A program made the position numbers and the translations under genes. 64,000 bases of DNA from Shinella zoogloeoides (GTDB lineage: Bacteria; Pseudomonadota; Alphaproteobacteria; Rhizobiales; Rhizobiaceae), in the NCBI RefSeq assembly GCF_033705735.1, contig NZ_CP131131.1:620001-684000 (forward strand), given 5' to 3'. Shown in pieces: positions 61,589-64,000 of the stretch; position 1 is the stretch's first letter, and each line of letters begins with the position of its first letter. The notes beneath the pieces are model-generated. The model worked only from the letters and a program-made list of their open reading frames with translations, was not told the origin of the DNA and did not search any database.

Positions 61589-62343
61589 GGAACGTCCTCC
61601 TTGAATGTCGTGAATGCGCCGGAACAGAGCAGGACAGCGAGCGCTTCGGTGAGATCGAAGCCGTTGTCGTCCAAAGCCGCGGCCGCTTGCGCGAGGTTCG
61701 CTCCTGCGGCGAGGCGGCGGAAGAACCGCGCGCCGGCCGGCGGCAGGGGAATAACTTCGACGGCAAGGCGCGGGCGAACGATGAGCGCATGCTCTCCTTG
61801 CCAGGGATCTATCGGGCCGAGCGGCCTCTCGCCGGCATTCATCGCCCAGATCGTCACCATGGGATGGGGTGAGGAGAGGATGGACAGCGCGGGGTGCGGT
61901 ACGAGAACGAGGCTGCCGAGCCGGGCCGGATCGACCGCCGCCAGCGCCGCCGGATCGAGCGGTCGCGCGTTGGCCGCGTGATAGGCGCGTCCGCGCGCCA
62001 CTTCGAGACGCATCACATCGGGCAGATAGGCCAGCGGCCGCGCAGGCTCGAAAGCGGCTGCGAAGTCCGGAAAATCGTCGCCATAGGCAAGTAGCACCGG
62101 CGAGTGTGGCGGATGGTCTTTTATGAAGTCCGCTGCCATGGCCCGGAAGAAATCCGCCCCGACGATGCTTTCCGCCGCGGGAAAGCGCGAGGCCAGGGCA
62201 CCCGTGAGGCTTGCCGTGACATTGTTGCGATAGACGTCGTAGCGGCGCTGCGGCACGGCTTCGTTCCATGCCGCCAGGCCGTCGGGCGGCAGGCTTGCTC
62301 CGAAAAGTCCGGCGGCAAAGGCATTCTGGGTGATCTCTGACAT
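61585..62343 (-). CDS. bufC: DUF2063 protein, BufC-like MNIO partner
   Basis: 252 residues. The DUF2063 N-terminal domain shows [24 protein letters not shown] and [15 protein letters not shown]; a C-terminal winged-helix-like part follows. BufC proteins present the precursor to the MNIO enzyme. Two bases separate its ATG from the DUF692 stop, and its end overlaps the DoxX start by 4 bases. Family and context agree well. Confidence 0.87.
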   Translation of the reverse strand: MSEITQNAFAAGLFGASLPPDGLAAWNEAVPQRRYDVYRNNVTASLTGALASRFPAAESIVGADFFRAMAADFIKDHPPHSPVLLAYGDDFPDFAAAFEPARPLAYLPDVMRLEVARGRAYHAANARPLDPAALAAVDPARLGSLVLVPHPALSILSSPHPMVTIWAMNAGERPLGPIDPWQGEHALIVRPRLAVEVIPLPPAGARFFRRLAAGANLAQAAAALDDNGFDLTEALAVLLCSGAFTTFKEDVP

Positions 62344-62345
62344 GG

Positions 62346-63200
62346 TCAGGCCGCTCTCTGCCGTGCGGCATTGTCGAGCATGCGCTGCGCCGAGACCACT
62401 TCTTCGCGCAGCACCGGCCAAGCCGGCACGTTATTGTCCCATTCGATGAGGCTTGCCACCGGCCCGATACGGCGAAGAACGGTCTGGTAGAGCGCCCAGA
62501 CGGGGTCCTTCACCGGCGTGTCATGGCTGTCTATGAGCAAGGGCGCACCGAGATCGTCCACCGTTTCGGAATGGCCGCTGAGATGGATTTCCCGCACGGC
62601 TTCGAGCGGGAAGCGGGCGACATAGGCGTCGGGATCGAGATTATGGTTCGTTGCGGCGACGAAGACGTTGTTGACGTCGAGCAGGAGGCCACAGCCGGTG
62701 CGCCGGACGATCTCGGCCAGGAAGGCGGTTTCCTCGATCGTACTTTCGGTAAAGAGCAGGTAGGTCGCGGGGTTTTCGAGCAGCATTTGCCGGCCCAGCG
62801 CCGACTGTACCTCGTCGATGTGATCGGCGACGCGGGCGAGCGTTTCCCCCGTATAGGGCAGGGGCAGGAGGTCGTTGAGGAAGACGCTGTCATGGGTCGA
62901 CCAGGCGAGATGCTCGGAGAAGCTCTCCGGCTGGTAGCGGTCGCAGAGCGCCTTCAGCCGGGCGAGATGATCACGGTCGAGCGGCTGCATGGAGCCGATG
63001 GAAAGGCCGACGCCGTGAATGGAGATGGCATGGTCCTCGCGCAGCTTGCCAAGCTGCGCATGCGGCGGGCCGCCCGCGCCCATATAGTTTTCCGCATGGA
63101 CCTCGAAGAAGCCGATGGGCTGCGGCACGGCGAGGATATCGGCGAAATGCTCGGGCTTGAAGCCGGCGCCGGCACGGCGCGGAAGCGTGGAAGGGATCAT
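62346..63200 (-). CDS. bufB: DUF692 (MNIO) enzyme, BufB-like
   Basis: 284 residues with the MNIO iron-ligand motifs in order: [57 protein letters not shown] and [20 protein letters not shown] enzymes oxidise cysteine residues of precursor peptides to heterocycles such as thiooxazoles. It follows the precursor gene after a strong hairpin and is the likely maturation enzyme. Confidence 0.92.
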   Translation of the reverse strand: MIPSTLPRRAGAGFKPEHFADILAVPQPIGFFEVHAENYMGAGGPPHAQLGKLREDHAISIHGVGLSIGSMQPLDRDHLARLKALCDRYQPESFSEHLAWSTHDSVFLNDLLPLPYTGETLARVADHIDEVQSALGRQMLLENPATYLLFTESTIEETAFLAEIVRRTGCGLLLDVNNVFVAATNHNLDPDAYVARFPLEAVREIHLSGHSETVDDLGAPLLIDSHDTPVKDPVWALYQTVLRRIGPVASLIEWDNNVPAWPVLREEVVSAQRMLDNAARQRAA

Positions 63201-63224
63201 GGCGGGACCTTTCTGAAGAGAGGT

Positions 63225-63247
63225 GACGGCGCCGGGCTGGCGCCGTC
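63225..63247 (-). promoter_or_regulatory. Hairpin between precursor and maturation genes
   Basis: GACGGCGCC (63225-63233) pairs perfectly with GGCGCCGTC (63239-63247) around GGGCT. It lies between the precursor stop and bufB. It should hold down readthrough or protect the precursor mRNA, giving more peptide than enzyme. Confidence 0.65.
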
Positions 63248-63263
63248 CGCTGCAGGGCTCGCG

Positions 63264-63545
63264 TCAGGCCGGGGCCGGGCCCTGTTCCAGCATGCCGTGC
63301 CCGTCGGGGGTCTTCATCGACATGCAGGTGCCCTTGGGAACCAGCTTGAAGGCGTTCTTCTGATAGTCGATCTTCGAGGTGCCGGCGCAGGTCGTGCCCG
63401 GGCCTGCGGCGCAGTCGTTCTGGCCCTTCATCGCGATGCCGTAGCACTTCTCCTTGGCGTCATCGGCGGCGGCGGGCGTGGCAATGGCGGCAAGCGCGGA
63501 AGCGAGCGAACCGGCAAGGGCGAGGGTGGCGATCGTGGTCTTCAT
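63264..63545 (-). CDS. bufA: Bufferin-type precursor peptide (DUF2282)
   Basis: 93 residues with a Sec signal peptide (about 1-27, ending TPAAA) and a core with four cysteines at 34, 45, 53 and 74 (EKCYGIA, QNDCAAG, TTCAGT, GTCMSM). EKCYG...NDCA is the DUF2282/bufferin signature. Bufferins are secreted to the periplasm and bind copper after MNIO modification of cysteines. It is the first gene of the operon, behind an ECF-type promoter. Confidence 0.9.
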   Translation of the reverse strand: MKTTIATLALAGSLASALAAIATPAAADDAKEKCYGIAMKGQNDCAAGPGTTCAGTSKIDYQKNAFKLVPKGTCMSMKTPDGHGMLEQGPAPA

Positions 63546-63594
63546 TCTCTGTCTCCGTTTTGGGGCCAGCCGCAATTGGCTGTGCAGGATCGGC

Positions 63595-63622
63595 TACGGA
63601 GGGAGGGAGACGGCTCGTTACA
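63595..63622 (-). promoter_or_regulatory. ECF-type promoter of the bufferin operon
   Basis: On the minus strand TGTAAC (63617-63622) and CGTA (63595-63598) are 18 bases apart, the usual shape of an ECF promoter. The start would fall about 40-45 bases before bufA. The same elements occur in the opposite direction at 63734-63760. Confidence 0.6.
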
Positions 63623-63733
63623 GCGGGGCCTATCGATTTTTCACGAAAGCCTTGACGATGGATCGATCCGTTTAAGAAAAAATCCTTTTGTATCAGCTGT
63701 TTGGGCGTTCCGTGCATTTCTCGCTGCACGCGC

Positions 63734-63760
63734 GGTAACAAATTCGTGTCTCCCGGCGTA
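63734..63760 (+). promoter_or_regulatory. ECF-type promoter of the sigma factor gene
   Basis: GGTAAC (63734-63739) and CGTA (63757-63760) are separated by 17 bases, matching the bufA-side promoter. It lies 13 bases before the GTG start, so it probably allows autoregulation. Confidence 0.6.
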
Positions 63761-63772
63761 GGGTAGGCAGCA

Positions 63773-64000
63773 GTGAAACAGTCGGCGCGCGAAGAGGAAT
63801 GGGCAGCATGGCTGCGCCTTGCCATGAAGGGCGAGACGCAGGCCTATAGCCGTTTCCTTGTGGCGGTAACGCCGTATCTGCGCGCCATGGCGCGGCGGCG
63901 TTGCGACCAGTACGGCGCACCGGCGAGCGAGGCGGAGGATGTCGTGCAGGAGGTGCTGCTCGCCATCCACCTCAAGCGCGGCACATGGGACCCCGCCCGA
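63773..64000 (+). CDS. ECF-type sigma factor (partial)
   Basis: From GTG 63773 the frame reads WAAWLRLAMKGETQAYSRFL, then SEAEDVVQEVLLAIH, the sigma-70 region 2 helices of ECF sigma factors, and continues past the window edge (76 codons seen). It is divergent from the bufferin operon. Related ECF sigma factors next to DUF2282 genes are known to respond to metal stress, usually with an anti-sigma gene downstream, outside this window. Confidence 0.88.
   Translation, partial: MKQSAREEEWAAWLRLAMKGETQAYSRFLVAVTPYLRAMARRRCDQYGAPASEAEDVVQEVLLAIHLKRGTWDPAR

Noticed and set aside
1..64000. CRISPR arrays, insertion sequences with transposase, rRNA genes
   Set aside because: No regularly spaced repeats, no transposase-like frame and no rRNA-like sequence was seen on either strand.

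Overview
This window is high-GC alphaproteobacterial DNA. Its gene content points to a Rhizobiales/Rhizobiaceae-type organism: many ABC and TRAP importers for organic and amino acids, MocR, IclR, FadR-type GntR and GcvA-type LysR regulators, a rhizobial-type iolG and imuA remnant, and a bufferin operon next to an ECF sigma gene. No replication, ribosomal or intact tRNA gene is seen. The layout of self-contained catabolic cassettes separated by gene debris suggests an accessory replicon (chromid or megaplasmid) or an accessory chromosomal region. This placement is inferred from gene content and codon style, not from a database search.

Layout. 1-2.5 kb: the end of a chemotaxis receptor, a TacA/TacT-type toxin-antitoxin pair and a short tRNA-3'-end-like sequence. 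2.5-8.4 kb: a seven-gene minus-strand operon with a GntR regulator, a TRAP transporter, an IolB-like isomerase, an SDR and gluconokinase, probably for a uronic or keto-gluconic acid. 9.1-18.5 kb: a Pot-type ABC importer with two FAD amino-acid oxidoreductases and a DSD1-type PLP enzyme, divergent from a MocR regulator; probably D-amino or hydroxyamino acid use. 19.2-33.7 kb: an IclR regulator followed by a long plus-strand run (enoyl-CoA hydratase, acyl-CoA ligase, ADH, ALDH, acetoacetate decarboxylase, three SDRs, a complete Liv ABC importer and an XRE-cupin regulator) for an unidentified carboxylic acid. 33.8-43.2 kb: a collapsed RelBE pair, two LysR genes, a hydrolase/GYD/amino-acid-ABC/MBL operon, then a gene graveyard around an intact iolG (fragments of RpiR, a TIM-barrel isomerase, UvrD and ImuA).

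43.4-51 kb: a sugar-acid locus in which a polar ABC importer, a KDA-dehydratase-like DapA protein and an AroE-like enzyme without the usual shikimate serines diverge from a UxaA-type dehydratase and a double-HTH GntR regulator. 51.7-57 kb: a sigma-54 two-component system and an OFA-type MFS transporter preceded by two palindromes and a near-consensus -24/-12 promoter. 57-60.3 kb: a SulP remnant, a ClC antiporter and an MscS channel. 61.1-64 kb: a bufferin-type RiPP operon (DUF2282 precursor, MNIO/DUF692 enzyme, DUF2063 partner, DoxX) divergent from an ECF sigma gene cut by the window edge; both sides carry a similar GTAAC...CGTA promoter.

Two themes recur. In four transport operons a strong hairpin lies just after the substrate-binding protein gene, and the same arrangement follows the bufferin precursor gene. 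Boundaries between cassettes hold fragments of unrelated genes (livH, proC, FCD regulator, relBE, rpiR, TIM-barrel, uvrD, imuA, sulP), consistent with repeated insertion and deletion.
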